Source: Bradyrhizobium sediminis (GTDB lineage: Bacteria; Pseudomonadota; Alphaproteobacteria; Rhizobiales; Xanthobacteraceae). From it: DNA of 64,000 nucleotides. Within the stretch, counting starts at the first letter, position 1. Each line of letters opens with the position of its first letter. Shown here in pieces: positions 30,628 to 40,433 of the stretch. Under the pieces are notes generated by a model. The model did not search any database and was not told the origin of the DNA. It saw only the letters and a program-made list of their open reading frames with translations. Location of the stretch: NCBI RefSeq assembly GCF_018736105.1, contig NZ_CP076135.1, forward strand, positions 3,098,001 to 3,162,000, given 5' to 3'. The position numbers and the translations under genes are program-made.

Positions 30628-30670
30628 GAACATATGAGGAACATTGTTCCTTTTTTGTTCTCGGAGTCAA
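30628..30670 (-). promoter_or_regulatory. SOS promoter with two LexA boxes
   Basis: Read on the minus strand: -35 TTGACT (30665-30670), 16-base spacer, -10 AACAAT (30643-30648). Box 1, GAACAAAAAAGGAAC in coding orientation (30646-30660), fills the spacer and touches the -10. Box 2, GTTC-N7-GTTC (30628-30642), follows the -10 and covers the likely start site. Both match the alphaproteobacterial LexA operator exactly. The lexA promoter has the same pair layout with one degenerate box. Confidence 0.88.
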
Positions 30671-30774
30671 GGGGCGGCATATGGGTCGGATTGGGAAGCG
30701 AGCCCCGTGGTTAATTCCGAAGTTGAGCCGACACCCGTCCTGGACCGCCCCGGCGGTCCCTTGGGCAGGGACCT

Positions 30775-30975
30775 CTATTTCGACTCGCAATCCAGCGTGA
30801 CCGGCGGGTTGGCGCGCTGACCGCAGGCGACGATCGCCCCGGTCCAGCGATCCAGCCGGTAGACGCCATTGGTGGCCATGCCGGCGCCCGCGGCGACCAG
30901 TTCCCACCGGAACAGGACGAGGAGCGCCACGCTGATCACGACCGCGGCGATGATGGTCCCGATGGAATTCTGCAT
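30775..30975 (-). CDS. Small membrane-anchored hypothetical protein
   Basis: This 66-residue protein has one N-terminal membrane helix (GTIIAAVVISVALLVLF) followed by a short soluble tail with GVYRLDRWTGAIVACG and TLDCESK. The YRLDRWTG pattern and two cysteines suggest a small periplasmic or membrane-surface domain. The stop lies about 105 bases upstream of the SOS promoter described at 30.6 kb. The 219 bases on its other side, up to lolD, hold no gene I can support. Function unknown. Confidence 0.65.
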   Translation of the reverse strand: MQNSIGTIIAAVVISVALLVLFRWELVAAGAGMATNGVYRLDRWTGAIVACGQRANPPVTLDCESK

Positions 30976-31194
30976 GGCCTAACTATGCCTGCCTGGAGGG
31001 AAGCGGTTCAAGCCGTTATCGCAGGATGACGGCGATCCGGCCCGGAGCCGGTTCCGATTGAGCCAGTGCCCCTGACGCAGCGCAGCACGAGTACTGCGAG
31101 CGAGGGGGCCACCTTACTGTGCATGGGGTCGTTTTCGCGTTTTTTGTCCAGGCCGCCCTGCACTGCCGGGGGGACGCCGTGCCCAGCCCTCAAG

Positions 31195-31893
31195 CTAGTC
31201 CAGCTCGACGACCTGACCCTCTTCGAGCGACACGCGGCGGTCCATGCGGCCGGCCAGTTCCATATTGTGGGTCACGATCAGCATCGCGACGCGCGTCGCC
31301 TTGACCAGCTGCATCATCGCCCCGAACACGTGGTCGGCGGTGTGGGGATCGAGGTTGCCGGTCGGCTCATCGGCGAACAGCACGCGCGGCGCATTGGCGA
31401 CCGCACGCGCGATCGCCACTCGCTGCTGCTCGCCGCCCGACAGTTCCGCCGGCCGGTGCTTGATACGGTCGCCGAGGCCGAGATAGGCAAGGATTTCGGT
31501 GGCGCGCTTGACGGTCTCGGCGCGTTTGAGGCCACGGATCATCTGCGGCAGCATGACGTTTTCGAGCGCAGAGAATTCCGGCAGCAGCCGGTGCGACTGG
31601 TAGACGAAGCCGATGTCGGTGCGGCGGATCAGGGTTCGCTCGATGTCCGACAATTGCGAGGTCGGCGCACCGCCGATATAGACCTCGCCGTCATCGGGCG
31701 TCTCCAGCAGGCCCGCGATATGCAGCAGCGTCGATTTGCCAGCGCCCGACGGCGCCACCAGCGCGACCGACTGCCCCGCCCACAGCGCAAGCTTGGCGCC
31801 GTTGAGAATGTTCAAGGTCTCGGTGCCTTGGGTGTACTGGCGCTTTATCTCGTGGAGATAGACGACCGGTACATCTTGTGCCTCCTGCTCCAT
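31195..31893 (-). CDS. lolD: Lipoprotein-releasing ABC transporter ATPase LolD
   Basis: LolD powers release of outer-membrane lipoproteins from the inner membrane. The 232 residues show a Walker A variant APSGAGKST at about 47-55, signature [14 protein letters not shown], and Walker [16 protein letters not shown] 31893 (MEQEAQ) lies eight bases after the lolC stop; an in-frame ATG at 31944 would overlap lolC. Pairing with lolC directly upstream supports the Lol rather than MacB assignment. Confidence 0.94.
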   Translation of the reverse strand: MEQEAQDVPVVYLHEIKRQYTQGTETLNILNGAKLALWAGQSVALVAPSGAGKSTLLHIAGLLETPDDGEVYIGGAPTSQLSDIERTLIRRTDIGFVYQSHRLLPEFSALENVMLPQMIRGLKRAETVKRATEILAYLGLGDRIKHRPAELSGGEQQRVAIARAVANAPRVLFADEPTGNLDPHTADHVFGAMMQLVKATRVAMLIVTHNMELAGRMDRRVSLEEGQVVELD

Positions 31894-31900
31894 CTCGCCC

Positions 31901-33181
31901 TCACTCGTACCGGAGCGCATCGACGGGGTCGAGGCGCGCGGCACGCCACGACGGATAGAGCGTGGCGAGGAACGACAGCGTCAGCGCCATGATCACGACA
32001 GCGGCGGTCTCGCCGAAATCGACCTCGGCCGGCAGCTTGGACAGGAAGTAGAGCTCCGGCGAAAACAGCTCGGTATTGGTGAGCCAGGACAGGAATTGCC
32101 GGATCGATTCGATATTGAGGCAGATCAGGAGACCGACGAAAAACCCGGTCAGCGTGCCGACCACGCCGATCGCAGCCCCCGTGATCAGGAACACCCGCAT
32201 GATCGAGCCCTGCGAGGCGCCCATGGTGCGCAGGATCGCGATGTCGCTGCCCTTGTCCTTCACCAGCATGATCAGGCCCGAGACGATGTTCAAGGCGGCG
32301 ACCAGCACGATCATGGTCAGGATCAGGAACATCACGTTGCGTTCGACCTGCAGCGCGTTGAAGAAGGTCGAGTTGCGCTGCCGCCAGTCGACCAGGAACA
32401 CCGGCCGCCCCGCCGCCTCGGTCACGCTCTTGCGGAAGGCGTCGATCCGGTCGGGATTGGTGGTGAACACCTCGATCGCGGTGACATCGTCCTTGCGGTT
32501 GAAATAGGCCTGCGCCTCCGGCAGCGGCATGAACACGAAGGTGCCGTCATATTCCGACATGCCGATCTCGAACACCGCGGCGATCTTGTAGGGCTTGATG
32601 CGCGGCGTCGTGCCCATCGGGGTCACCGCGCCCTTCGGCGCCACCAGCGTGATGCTGTCGCCGGCGTGCAGCGACAATTGATCGGCGAGCCGGCGCCCGA
32701 TCGCAACGCCCTGGCCCTCGTCGAAACCTTCGAGCGTGCCCTGTTTGATATTCTTGGCGATCGAGGTGAGGTTGTTGAGATCGTCGGCGCGAATGCCGCG
32801 AACGAAGACGCCCGATGCGTTGAACGGCGAGGATGCCAGCGCCTGGCCGTCGACGACGGGGGCTGCGAGACGGATGCCCGAGACCTGGTTGATGCGCTCG
32901 GCGACGTCCTTCCAGTCGGTCAAGGGCGATTCCAGCGGCTGTACCAGCAAGTGCCCGTTGAGGCCGAGGATCTTGTCCAGCAATTCCTTGCGGAAGCCGT
33001 TCATGACGGCCATCACGATGATCAGCGTGGCGACGCCGAGCATGATGCCGAGGAACGAGAAGCCGGCGATGACGGAGATGAAGCCTTCCTTGCGGCGGGC
33101 GCGCAGATAGCGCCCGGACAACAGCCATTCGAACGGTGCGAAAGGTGGGGTTCGAACTGGCTCGCTCATGGCATCATCCAT
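31901..33181 (-). CDS. lolC: Lipoprotein-releasing ABC transporter permease LolC/LolE
   Basis: This 426-residue permease has the expected topology: one N-terminal helix after [19 protein letters not shown], a large periplasmic MacB-PCD domain (about 60-270), and three C-terminal helices. In alphaproteobacteria a single LolC/E-type permease usually serves as homodimer, so the C or E label is arbitrary. ATG 33181 and ATG 33169 are both possible starts, differing by four residues. It lies between proS and lolD; this order is usual in the group. Confidence 0.94.
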   Translation of the reverse strand: MDDAMSEPVRTPPFAPFEWLLSGRYLRARRKEGFISVIAGFSFLGIMLGVATLIIVMAVMNGFRKELLDKILGLNGHLLVQPLESPLTDWKDVAERINQVSGIRLAAPVVDGQALASSPFNASGVFVRGIRADDLNNLTSIAKNIKQGTLEGFDEGQGVAIGRRLADQLSLHAGDSITLVAPKGAVTPMGTTPRIKPYKIAAVFEIGMSEYDGTFVFMPLPEAQAYFNRKDDVTAIEVFTTNPDRIDAFRKSVTEAAGRPVFLVDWRQRNSTFFNALQVERNVMFLILTMIVLVAALNIVSGLIMLVKDKGSDIAILRTMGASQGSIMRVFLITGAAIGVVGTLTGFFVGLLICLNIESIRQFLSWLTNTELFSPELYFLSKLPAEVDFGETAAVVIMALTLSFLATLYPSWRAARLDPVDALRYE

Positions 33182-33256
33182 AGTTCGATTTTCACACGAT
33201 TCGGGCTAATTGTGGCCGTAGCGTCTGATATTCCGGCGCCCGCGGTGGATAATTCG

Positions 33257-34576
33257 TCACGAGGCGAGCTTCGCCACCACTTCCGCCGGGGTCAGATTTT
33301 CGCGCGACCCGTCGCTGCGCCGCTTGAGTTCGAGTTTGCCTTCGGCGAGCCCCTTCGGGCCTACCAGAATTTGCCAGGGAATGCCGATCAGGTCGGCGGC
33401 GGCGAACTTTGCGCCGGCGCGCTGGTCGGTGTCATCGTACAGCACCTCGACGCCCCTGGCGTCGAGTTCGCGGTAGAGCTTTTCGCAGACCGCATCGGTG
33501 TCGTCGGCGCCCTGCTTCAGATTCAGGATCGCCGCCTTGAACGGCGCCACCGCCTCCGGCCATTTGATGCCGGCATCGTCGTGGCAGGCCTCGATGATGG
33601 CGCCAACCAGCCGCGATACGCCGACGCCGTAGGAGCCGCCATGGATCGCCACCTCGGCGCCGTCGGCGCCGGCCACCAGCGCCTTCATCGTGTCCGAATA
33701 CTTGGTGCCGAAATAGAAGATCTGGCCGACCTCGATGCCGCGGGTGTGCACCTTCTTGTCGACGGGCACTTCGCGATCGAAGCGCGCGGCGTCGTGGACG
33801 TCCTCGGTGGCGGCGTAAACGGAAGTCCATTGCTTGATGATCGGGCTGAGATCGGCCTCGTAGTCGACCTCCTCGCCGGGCACCGGAAGATTGAGCACGT
33901 CGCTGTCGCAATAGACCGCGGACTCCCCGGTCTCCGCCAGCACGATGAATTCGTGGCTGAGATCGCCGCCGATCGGGCCGGTCTCGGCGCGCATCGGGAT
34001 CGCCTTCAGCCCCATCCGCGCGAAGGTGCGCAAATAGGCGACGAACATCCGGTTGTAGGAACGCCGCGCCGCGGCCTCGTCGATGTCGAAGGAATAGGCA
34101 TCCTTCATCAGGAACTCGCGGCCGCGCATCACGCCGAAACGCGGGCGCTGCTCGTCGCGGAATTTCCATTGAATATGATAGAGATTGAGCGGCAGGCTCT
34201 TGTAGGACTTGACGTAGGAACGAAAGATCTCGGTGATCATTTCCTCGTTGGTCGGCCCGTACAAGAGTTCGCGCTTGTGCCGGTCGGTGATGCGCAGCAT
34301 TTCCGGACCATAGGCGTCGTAGCGGCCGCTTTCGCGCCAGAGATCGGCGAGCTGCAGCGTCGGCATCAGGAGCTCGAGGGCGCCGGCGCGGTTCTGCTCC
34401 TCGCGGACGATCTGCTCGATCTTCTTCAGGACCCGCAAGCCCAGCGGCAGCCAGGCATAAATGCCCGCCGCCTCCTGCCGCATCATGCCCGCGCGCAGCA
34501 TCAATCGATGCGACACGATCTCGGCCTCCTTCGGATTTTCTTTGAGGATGGGCAGAAAGAACCGCGACAATCGCAT
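33257..34576 (-). CDS. proS: Prolyl-tRNA synthetase (short alphaproteobacterial form)
   Basis: ProRS is a class II synthetase charging tRNA-Pro. The 439 residues are the short form that lacks the roughly 180-residue editing insertion of E. coli ProRS, as usual in alphaproteobacteria. The N-terminus [19 protein letters not shown], motif 2 region [13 protein letters not shown] and motif 3 region [13 protein letters not shown] are visible. The C-terminal anticodon-binding domain ends in [13 protein letters not shown] 34576 is chosen; the in-frame start at 34642 has no conserved sequence before it. Confidence 0.96.
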   Translation of the reverse strand: MRLSRFFLPILKENPKEAEIVSHRLMLRAGMMRQEAAGIYAWLPLGLRVLKKIEQIVREEQNRAGALELLMPTLQLADLWRESGRYDAYGPEMLRITDRHKRELLYGPTNEEMITEIFRSYVKSYKSLPLNLYHIQWKFRDEQRPRFGVMRGREFLMKDAYSFDIDEAAARRSYNRMFVAYLRTFARMGLKAIPMRAETGPIGGDLSHEFIVLAETGESAVYCDSDVLNLPVPGEEVDYEADLSPIIKQWTSVYAATEDVHDAARFDREVPVDKKVHTRGIEVGQIFYFGTKYSDTMKALVAGADGAEVAIHGGSYGVGVSRLVGAIIEACHDDAGIKWPEAVAPFKAAILNLKQGADDTDAVCEKLYRELDARGVEVLYDDTDQRAGAKFAAADLIGIPWQILVGPKGLAEGKLELKRRSDGSRENLTPAEVVAKLAS

Positions 34577-34763
34577 GGGGCACCAGAAGAATCGGTCGGA
34601 CACGGGAGAGTGCCAGTGAAACCGGATCGGCTGCAAAAACACAAGGGCGGCGCCGGAAAAAGCCGCTAAAACAGCAGATTACCCGCCATCTTTAACGCCC
34701 GACATTGACCCTGCGATTAAGGCGCAAACGGGGCTCAAGTGAAACCCGCCGGGGACATCCCGA

Positions 34764-36338
34764 TCAGGGCCCCGGCACGTCGAATTCGTCCTCGAGCGTG
34801 ATCCTCTCGAAATCCGTGACCAGGGCGTCGATGCGGAGATGCCAGCGGCCGGCCACGGGGATCGGCACATCGCGGACGTGCCAGTAGCCGTCGGCGCCCA
34901 GCAGCGCCTTGCGCTCCAGCGGCTCGATGCCGCGCTCGGGCAGGCTCAGCGCCAGGGTCGCCTCCCTGGCGGGCAACGGGCTGCCGTCGCCGTTCATCAA
35001 CTGCAGTATAAAACTGTCGGTGCCCACTTTGCCCGGCGAAACCAGAACCTGGAATATCGCCGTCTCGGTGTGGATATGGATCGCGAGCGGGGTGACGGCG
35101 GCGGCAGCGAGCGCGCGTGGCGGCGGCGCGAAGCGCCAGCCGGCGACGACCGCCAGGATCGCCACGACGACGATGCATTCGGCCAGAATCGACCGCAGCA
35201 GCGGGCGCGTGTTGGCGGGATCGCGGGCCAGCCGAGGGGTCAGGCGATAGCGGTTCAGCGCCGCGAGGCCCAGCAGCAGGAGCACGAGCGTGATCTTGAT
35301 CGAGAGGATCATTCCATATTTCGTCTCGATCAGGTCGCGAAAACCCTGCAGCTGATTGAGCGCGAGCGTGAGCCCGGTCAGCACCAGCAGGCCCACCACC
35401 GGCACCGCCGCGCGCGAGAAACGTTGCAATACGAAAAGCAGCCCCTCGGTCCGCTGCCACGCCATCGCCGCCAGCGGCGCGAGCGCGCCGACCCAAAAGG
35501 CAACGCCTGCGCCATGCAGGAACATCGAAGGCCGGGTCAGCCATTGCGGGGATGCGCTGGCGGCATGACCGCTGGATGCCAGCGACAGGCCGACGCCGGC
35601 CAACGCCAACGCCGACAGCATGGCGGCGGTGCCCGTGACCTCGCTTCGCAGGGCAACGATGGCGGCGATCATCGCCACCGCTGATATCAGCAAGGACGGA
35701 AACAAGCTCGTCAGCGCCGCGGCTTTCCACGGCGCCGCCGTCAGGATGCCGCCGAGCGGCAGATCCAGCAGATCGAGCCCCTGCCCCCCGAGCGATGCCG
35801 CCGCGCTGACAAGCCCCAACGTCAGGGTAGCGGCGGTCAGCCGCGCACCAATCCGCACGCGCCCGATCCAGCAGGCGAAGAACGTCCCGCCGATGCCCGC
35901 GAACAGCCCGAGATAGACGCCGATCCGCGCCAGCCAGATCAGGCCGTTCAACGGGCCGGCCCTTGCCGGATTCGCCGCCGATCCCGTCGGGGCGCCGATC
36001 GAAAACACCAGAGATCCCGCGACCGGGTGGCCGTCTTCCGAGATCACGCGATAGCTGACGACCTGGGTGCCGCGCGGCAGCTGGTCGGGCAGCGCGATGA
36101 CGATGGTTTCACCAACCCCGCTCACCGTCGCGTCGTCGCGCGCCCTGCCCTCGGCATCGATCAGCCCGACGACCGCCGGCGTCACCGCTTCGTTGAAACG
36201 CAACTGAACCGACTTCGGCGCCTGCGACAGGACGCTGCCGTCGCCGGGCTCCATCGACACCAGCACGGCATGCGCCGACGCGCCGGTTGCCGACCCGAGA
36301 ACCAACAGCAACGCGGCGAGGCCGGCGATGAGACGCAT
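34764..36338 (-). CDS. pcuE: CopC-CopD fusion, PcuE-like copper protein
   Basis: The 524-residue protein joins a periplasmic CopC domain to a CopD membrane domain, like Bacillus YcnJ and Bradyrhizobium PcuE. The signal peptide probably ends at GASA, leaving His as the mature N-terminus (HAVLVSMEPGDGSVL), the classic CopC copper ligand. CopC continues to about residue 118 (ISEDGHPVAGS). About eight membrane helices follow, then a C-terminal periplasmic tail from about residue 425. It is the last gene of the pcu operon, nine bases after pcuD. Copper transport into the cytosol or storage is inferred from the family. Confidence 0.9.
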   Translation of the reverse strand: MRLIAGLAALLLVLGSATGASAHAVLVSMEPGDGSVLSQAPKSVQLRFNEAVTPAVVGLIDAEGRARDDATVSGVGETIVIALPDQLPRGTQVVSYRVISEDGHPVAGSLVFSIGAPTGSAANPARAGPLNGLIWLARIGVYLGLFAGIGGTFFACWIGRVRIGARLTAATLTLGLVSAAASLGGQGLDLLDLPLGGILTAAPWKAAALTSLFPSLLISAVAMIAAIVALRSEVTGTAAMLSALALAGVGLSLASSGHAASASPQWLTRPSMFLHGAGVAFWVGALAPLAAMAWQRTEGLLFVLQRFSRAAVPVVGLLVLTGLTLALNQLQGFRDLIETKYGMILSIKITLVLLLLGLAALNRYRLTPRLARDPANTRPLLRSILAECIVVVAILAVVAGWRFAPPPRALAAAAVTPLAIHIHTETAIFQVLVSPGKVGTDSFILQLMNGDGSPLPAREATLALSLPERGIEPLERKALLGADGYWHVRDVPIPVAGRWHLRIDALVTDFERITLEDEFDVPGP

Positions 36339-36347
36339 CGCGAAACC

Positions 36348-36869
36348 CTATGGTTTGGGCACCAGCTTGACCCCCGGCGCCGGCGACTTGCCATCATGGC
36401 CATGGCCGGCACGGCCTTCGGCCGGGATATCGATCCAGCGGCTCACGCCCTGCTCGCATTCCTGCACCACCGGAAAATACAGCGTGCTGTTGGGCCTGAG
36501 CCCGCCGGTCAGATAGGTGCTGACGACGAATTCATCGTAATTGCCGTCGGCCAGCTTGCCGCCGCTCCACACCACTTCCTTGACGCCTTCCGAGAATTTC
36601 TTGCCGTGGTAGTCGTACTCGGTGGCGTATTTTCCGCTGATCGCCTCGACGCTCCAGCCGGCCTTCGGCATCGGTTTCACCGCAATCACGCCTTCGGGAA
36701 TCTGAATGCGGATCTTGACGGTGGCCGAACCGGCGCAGCCATGCGGCACGGCGAACACCGCCTTGTAGGATGCGCCGATCGTCGCCTGCTTGTTTTCCAA
36801 TGAGACATGCGCGCCGGCCCGAGACGCTGCGAGCGCGGCAATGGCCGCGAGAAAGATAGCCCTCGACAT
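36348..36869 (-). CDS. pcuD: YcnI/DUF1775 copper-binding protein, PcuD-like
   Basis: This 173-residue protein has a signal peptide ending in SRAGA, giving a mature N-terminal His (HVSLENKQA), the copper site of YcnI-type domains. The single DUF1775 domain has FAVPHGCAGSATVKIRI and ends with VSRWIDIP, followed by a His/Gly tail AGHGHDGK. It lies in the periplasm, perhaps membrane-attached in other members but soluble here. ATG 36869 is eight bases after the pcuC stop. Operon position matches B. diazoefficiens pcuD. Confidence 0.9.
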   Translation of the reverse strand: MSRAIFLAAIAALAASRAGAHVSLENKQATIGASYKAVFAVPHGCAGSATVKIRIQIPEGVIAVKPMPKAGWSVEAISGKYATEYDYHGKKFSEGVKEVVWSGGKLADGNYDEFVVSTYLTGGLRPNSTLYFPVVQECEQGVSRWIDIPAEGRAGHGHDGKSPAPGVKLVPKP

Positions 36870-36877
36870 CGTCGGCC

Positions 36878-37411
36878 TCACTTCTTCATGCCGGAATGAT
36901 CGGGCATGCCCTTCATGTCGTGACCGCCGGAATGGCCCGCGCCCGCGGGAGCTTGCGCGCCCACGCCCTGCACATCGAGCGACAGTTTCACCTTGCCCGC
37001 CTTCTCGAACTCCAGCGTGACCGGCAGCTTGTCGCCCTGCTTGAGCGGGCTCCTGAGATCCATCAGCATCAGGTGATAGCCGCCCGGCGCAAGCTTGACC
37101 GTCTTGCCGGGCTCGATGGCGAGACCCTTGTCGAGTTGGCGCATGATCATGACGCCGTCCTTCATGGACATCTCGTGGACCTCGACCCTGGCGGCAACAT
37201 CCACAGCACCGCCGATCAGACGATCCGCTGCCGAGCCCTTGTTCTCGATGGTGAGGTACCCACCCGCCACCTTGGCGCCGCCCGGCGTGGCACGGCTCCA
37301 TGCCTGCGTGATCACGAGGTCGCCGGCCTTGACCTCCTCGGCGCCCGCGGGCGCGGCCAGCAGAGTTGCGAAGGCAACGGCATAAGCGAGGGTACGTGCG
37401 ATGTGTTTCAT
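36878..37411 (-). CDS. pcuC: PCuAC periplasmic copper chaperone, PcuC-like
   Basis: PcuC delivers Cu(I) to cytochrome oxidases and, in B. diazoefficiens, is needed for oxidase assembly under copper shortage. The 177-residue precursor has a signal peptide ending near residue 24 (PAGA). The PCuAC ligands are His79 (VHEM), Met90, His113 and Met115 (YHLML), very close to the H-X10-M-X21-H-X-M pattern. The C-terminal tail is rich in His and Met (GHSGGHDMKGMPDHSGM), an extra copper-binding feature. A TTGACA at 37510-37515 may belong to an internal promoter, but no good -10 is seen. Confidence 0.94.
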   Translation of the reverse strand: MKHIARTLAYAVAFATLLAAPAGAEEVKAGDLVITQAWSRATPGGAKVAGGYLTIENKGSAADRLIGGAVDVAARVEVHEMSMKDGVMIMRQLDKGLAIEPGKTVKLAPGGYHLMLMDLRSPLKQGDKLPVTLEFEKAGKVKLSLDVQGVGAQAPAGAGHSGGHDMKGMPDHSGMKK

Positions 37412-37558
37412 GTGTCTCTTCCTTTTCTTGCGTGAACGAGTAGGTCGCCATGATGGGGTGACGTCGCGTCAGAATTTGAGAACGATCGGGTTTCCCTTAT
37501 GGCGGCGATTGTCAACGATTCCATGCCCGATCTCCGTCCGCCGGGCCTGCGGTCCACT

Positions 37559-39778
37559 TCACCAGCGCGCCTTGACGCCGGCATACACGGCACGACCGTT
37601 ACCCGGCTCGAACAGCGGCGATGCCGGATTGGCCCGGTCGATGACGCTGGCGGAGGCAATGTAGGCCTTGTTGCCGATGTTCCTGGCTTCGACATACATC
37701 GAATAGGTTCCGCCGTTGTCGACGCCTGCCTTGAGTCCCCAGATCGCATAGGGTTCGGTCTTCAGCGTGTTGGCGCTGTCGACGAAATAGGACTCAGGCA
37801 CCCATTCGAGATTGGGGCCGATATAGAAGCCACTCGGATGCTTATAGAGCATCTCGGCCCGCAGATAATGACGCGGGGCGCCCGGCAGCTGATTGTTGCC
37901 GAAGGTCGGGTCATTGTCGAAGCGGAAATCGTTGAACGTGTAGGCGAGGTTGAGCCAGACCTTGTCCGGCGCATTTCCCGCGACGAAGATGTTCCTGAAC
38001 ACCGCGGCGCCGACACCCGCCTCGATGCCCTGATGAATGGTGCGGTCGAGATTGGTGACGTTGCAATTGCCGAACGAGCTGTATTGGCACTGCAGCTCGT
38101 CGCGGATGTTGGCACGATAGGCGACCAATTCCCAGGTGAAGTCGGGACGTTTGCCGCGCGTGCCGATTTCGTAGGTCGTCGCGATCTGCGGCCTGATCAG
38201 GAAGAATGGAATGGTTGGGTAGTTCGGATTGAGGAAATTCGGGCTGACGCTCTCCCCGAAACTCGGCACCTCGGCGCTGCGCGAAATGTTGCCGAAAACC
38301 TGCCAGGTCGGATCGACGTCCCACAGCAGGCCGACCTTGGGGCTCCACAGGCTGAAGGTGCTGCGGCCGTTGACGTCGCCATTGGTCGAGAAGTTGACGA
38401 CCTGGTCGCGCACGGCAAAGAGATATTGCGTTCCCGCCACGAAGGCGACATTCGGCACGAAATAGAACGAGTTTTCCGCAAAGGCCGAATAGTTTTCCGG
38501 CTTCTGTGTCAGGGAGGATGTGGGCGTTCCCTTGAACCCGCCGGTGTTGACGAATTGCCGGGCATCGTTGGTGCCGTTGAGAATGTTGACCCCGGCCACG
38601 AACCGGTTGCGGAAACCGCCGATGATCCGGTCGTCGGTGACCTTTGCGAAGCCGCCATAGTCCTTGTAGCGATAATCGAGCCACTGGAAGATCGGGTGCA
38701 TCAGATGCCGGTCGACCGCAAACGCGCCAAGATCGAGGATCGTATTCTCGAAGCGGATGGTGGTCTTGTTGGCGACGCGGACGGTGTCGATGTTGCGTTG
38801 CCAGTCATTGATGACGTTTCCGACCGCCGCCGTCTCCGGCGAGGAAAGAGCGATAGGCTTGGTGACGGAGCCCGGGATGCGCTGCCGAACGTCGTTCGCG
38901 TTCAGATAAAACCGGGTCTCGACATCCGGTGAAAATTGATAGCCGACATTGCCGCTGACCCGCGTGGCCTGCCCGCTGCTGTGATCCCTGAATCCCTCTG
39001 CCGCCTGGGTGGATGCGGTAATGAAGCCATCCCACGGGCCATTCGTACCGCCCGCATTGGCTTGCAAGCGGCGGAATCCAAACCCTCCGAGATCAGCCGA
39101 CACGCCGTTGGGAAAGGGATCGCGGCCGGTCGGTGTGACGAAGTTGATGGCGCCGCCGAGCGAATTGGCACCGAACTGCAGCGCATTGGCGCCCTTGTAG
39201 ACCGCGACATATTTGTAGGCGGTGGGATCGATTTCCTGGAAATCGCCGTAACCGTCGGCGGTGTTGATCGGAACGCCGTCCATGTAGAGCTGGACGCCGC
39301 GCAGATGGAAGTTGCGCGACAGGCCGGAGCCCCGGATCGAAAGTCTCGTGTCGTCGCCCCATTTCGGCTGCGCAAACACGCCGGGAACGTAATCGAGAAC
39401 ATCCTTGATGGTATTGGCGACGGTCGAGTTCCGGTAGGCCGCGGCGGGAACGATGGCGACGCCGCCCGGGGTCTGCTGAATATCGCGCAGCGCCTGTTGC
39501 ACGGTGAGCACCGTCAGCGCGGGCCCCCTCGCCAGATCGTTGGCGATTGGTGCAACCGTCGCGTTGCCGACGCGGGCTGCCCGCGGCGTTCGCGCGCCGC
39601 TGCGTTGCGGCGGACGGACCGCGGCAGCCCGCTTTTGTTGGGGAGCCTCTACGGTGACCGGCGGCAGCTGGCCTTGTGGATTGCTTTGGGCCCCAGCTGA
39701 AACGGGAATGAAAATAGCGGCCGACGAAAGCACCACGTTGCGCGCGAACACGCGCGATATCTTATAGACACTGGACAT
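37559..39778 (-). CDS. pcuB: TonB-dependent receptor, PcuB-like
   Basis: This 739-residue outer-membrane receptor has a signal peptide (ending SAGAQ), a Pro/Arg-rich linker, and a plug domain with TIKDVLDYVPGVFAQP, RLSIRGSGLSRNFHLRG and MDGVPINTADG. The 22-strand barrel ends in the aromatic VYAGVKARW. By operon position it is the PcuB-type copper receptor, though by sequence alone it could take up another metal chelate. It does not show the CxxxM/HxM copper pair of the second receptor. 93 bases separate it from the pcuA-like gene upstream. Confidence 0.88.
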   Translation of the reverse strand: MSSVYKISRVFARNVVLSSAAIFIPVSAGAQSNPQGQLPPVTVEAPQQKRAAAVRPPQRSGARTPRAARVGNATVAPIANDLARGPALTVLTVQQALRDIQQTPGGVAIVPAAAYRNSTVANTIKDVLDYVPGVFAQPKWGDDTRLSIRGSGLSRNFHLRGVQLYMDGVPINTADGYGDFQEIDPTAYKYVAVYKGANALQFGANSLGGAINFVTPTGRDPFPNGVSADLGGFGFRRLQANAGGTNGPWDGFITASTQAAEGFRDHSSGQATRVSGNVGYQFSPDVETRFYLNANDVRQRIPGSVTKPIALSSPETAAVGNVINDWQRNIDTVRVANKTTIRFENTILDLGAFAVDRHLMHPIFQWLDYRYKDYGGFAKVTDDRIIGGFRNRFVAGVNILNGTNDARQFVNTGGFKGTPTSSLTQKPENYSAFAENSFYFVPNVAFVAGTQYLFAVRDQVVNFSTNGDVNGRSTFSLWSPKVGLLWDVDPTWQVFGNISRSAEVPSFGESVSPNFLNPNYPTIPFFLIRPQIATTYEIGTRGKRPDFTWELVAYRANIRDELQCQYSSFGNCNVTNLDRTIHQGIEAGVGAAVFRNIFVAGNAPDKVWLNLAYTFNDFRFDNDPTFGNNQLPGAPRHYLRAEMLYKHPSGFYIGPNLEWVPESYFVDSANTLKTEPYAIWGLKAGVDNGGTYSMYVEARNIGNKAYIASASVIDRANPASPLFEPGNGRAVYAGVKARW

Positions 39779-39871
39779 TTAACATTCCTGACACTGGCGC
39801 CATGGCCAGCTTGTTGAACGGCGCCGACCGGCGCGGGAGTGACCGCACCGATCGTTCGGGTGTTCGCTAGG

Positions 39872-40252
39872 TCAGGAAATGGAGGGTGGCGCGCGCGCCT
39901 GCGCGTTCGAGCCGACCCTCAGGGCCGGCATCGGGTCTGCAGCTTGCAGCCACGACACTTGCTGGTACTGGCGCTGCAGACTTACAAAGAGCAGCGGGGG
40001 CGGTTCGACGGCATTGCCGCCGCCATGACCGGCCGCGCAAAATGCGCAGCAATCGCCGCGGTCGTGCTGAGTGTTGGCCGGAGCCGTCTGCGTATCGTCC
40101 GGAGTGGAAGCCGTTCCGGAGCAGATCGACGCCATATAGAGGGGATCCGATACGGCGTGAGCGACCGCGCGAAAAGCCCCGATCGGCGCAATCACTTGCA
40201 CCATGATCGAGAGCAGCACGATTGGAATGATTACTTCCAGCCGCCGTCGCAT
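39872..40252 (-). CDS. pcuA: DUF2946-type Cys/His protein, PcuA-like
   Basis: This 126-residue protein has an N-terminal membrane helix or signal (VIIPIVLLSIMVQVIAPIG). It then has Cys44, His63, and the cluster Cys68-Cys69-x2-Cys72 with His76 (DCCAFCAAGH). DUF2946 proteins are small membrane or periplasmic proteins often next to copper genes; the Cys/His cluster suggests metal binding but is not proof. ATG 40252 starts right before the helix; longer readings add a basic stretch. It is the first gene of the pcu operon by position. Confidence 0.75.
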   Translation of the reverse strand: MRRRLEVIIPIVLLSIMVQVIAPIGAFRAVAHAVSDPLYMASICSGTASTPDDTQTAPANTQHDRGDCCAFCAAGHGGGNAVEPPPLLFVSLQRQYQQVSWLQAADPMPALRVGSNAQARAPPSIS

Positions 40253-40376
40253 GATTTTCCCCAAAACACTCGGGTTTGGTAGCACTCGTCTCACCGCTTG
40301 TCGAGATTTTCGCCGCGCGCGCCGAATCTCGATGCCAGAGGAACTCCCCGGGGCACAGGCTGACGGGCCACATTTC

Positions 40377-40412
40377 AATATCCCGGTCCGGACACTCCCG
40401 GGCCGGGATATT
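40377..40412 (-). terminator. Inverted repeat after the second copper receptor
   Basis: AATATCCCGG (40377-40386) and CCGGGATATT (40403-40412) form a perfect 10-base stem around a GC-rich 16-base loop, 21 bases past the receptor stop. No T-run follows on the minus strand. It may mark the boundary between the receptor transcript and the pcu operon. Confidence 0.5.
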
Positions 40413-40433
40413 GGTGTGTCGGCGAGCCGCGGC

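Noticed and set aside
31008..31193. 61-residue frame between lolD and the 66-residue membrane protein gene
   Set aside because: No clear ribosome binding site, no hydrophobic or domain pattern, Arg/Gly/Pro-biased composition; left as gap.
37487..37515. TTGACA-based promoter before pcuC
   Set aside because: The -35 is perfect but the expected -10 position reads AACCCG; not listed as a promoter.
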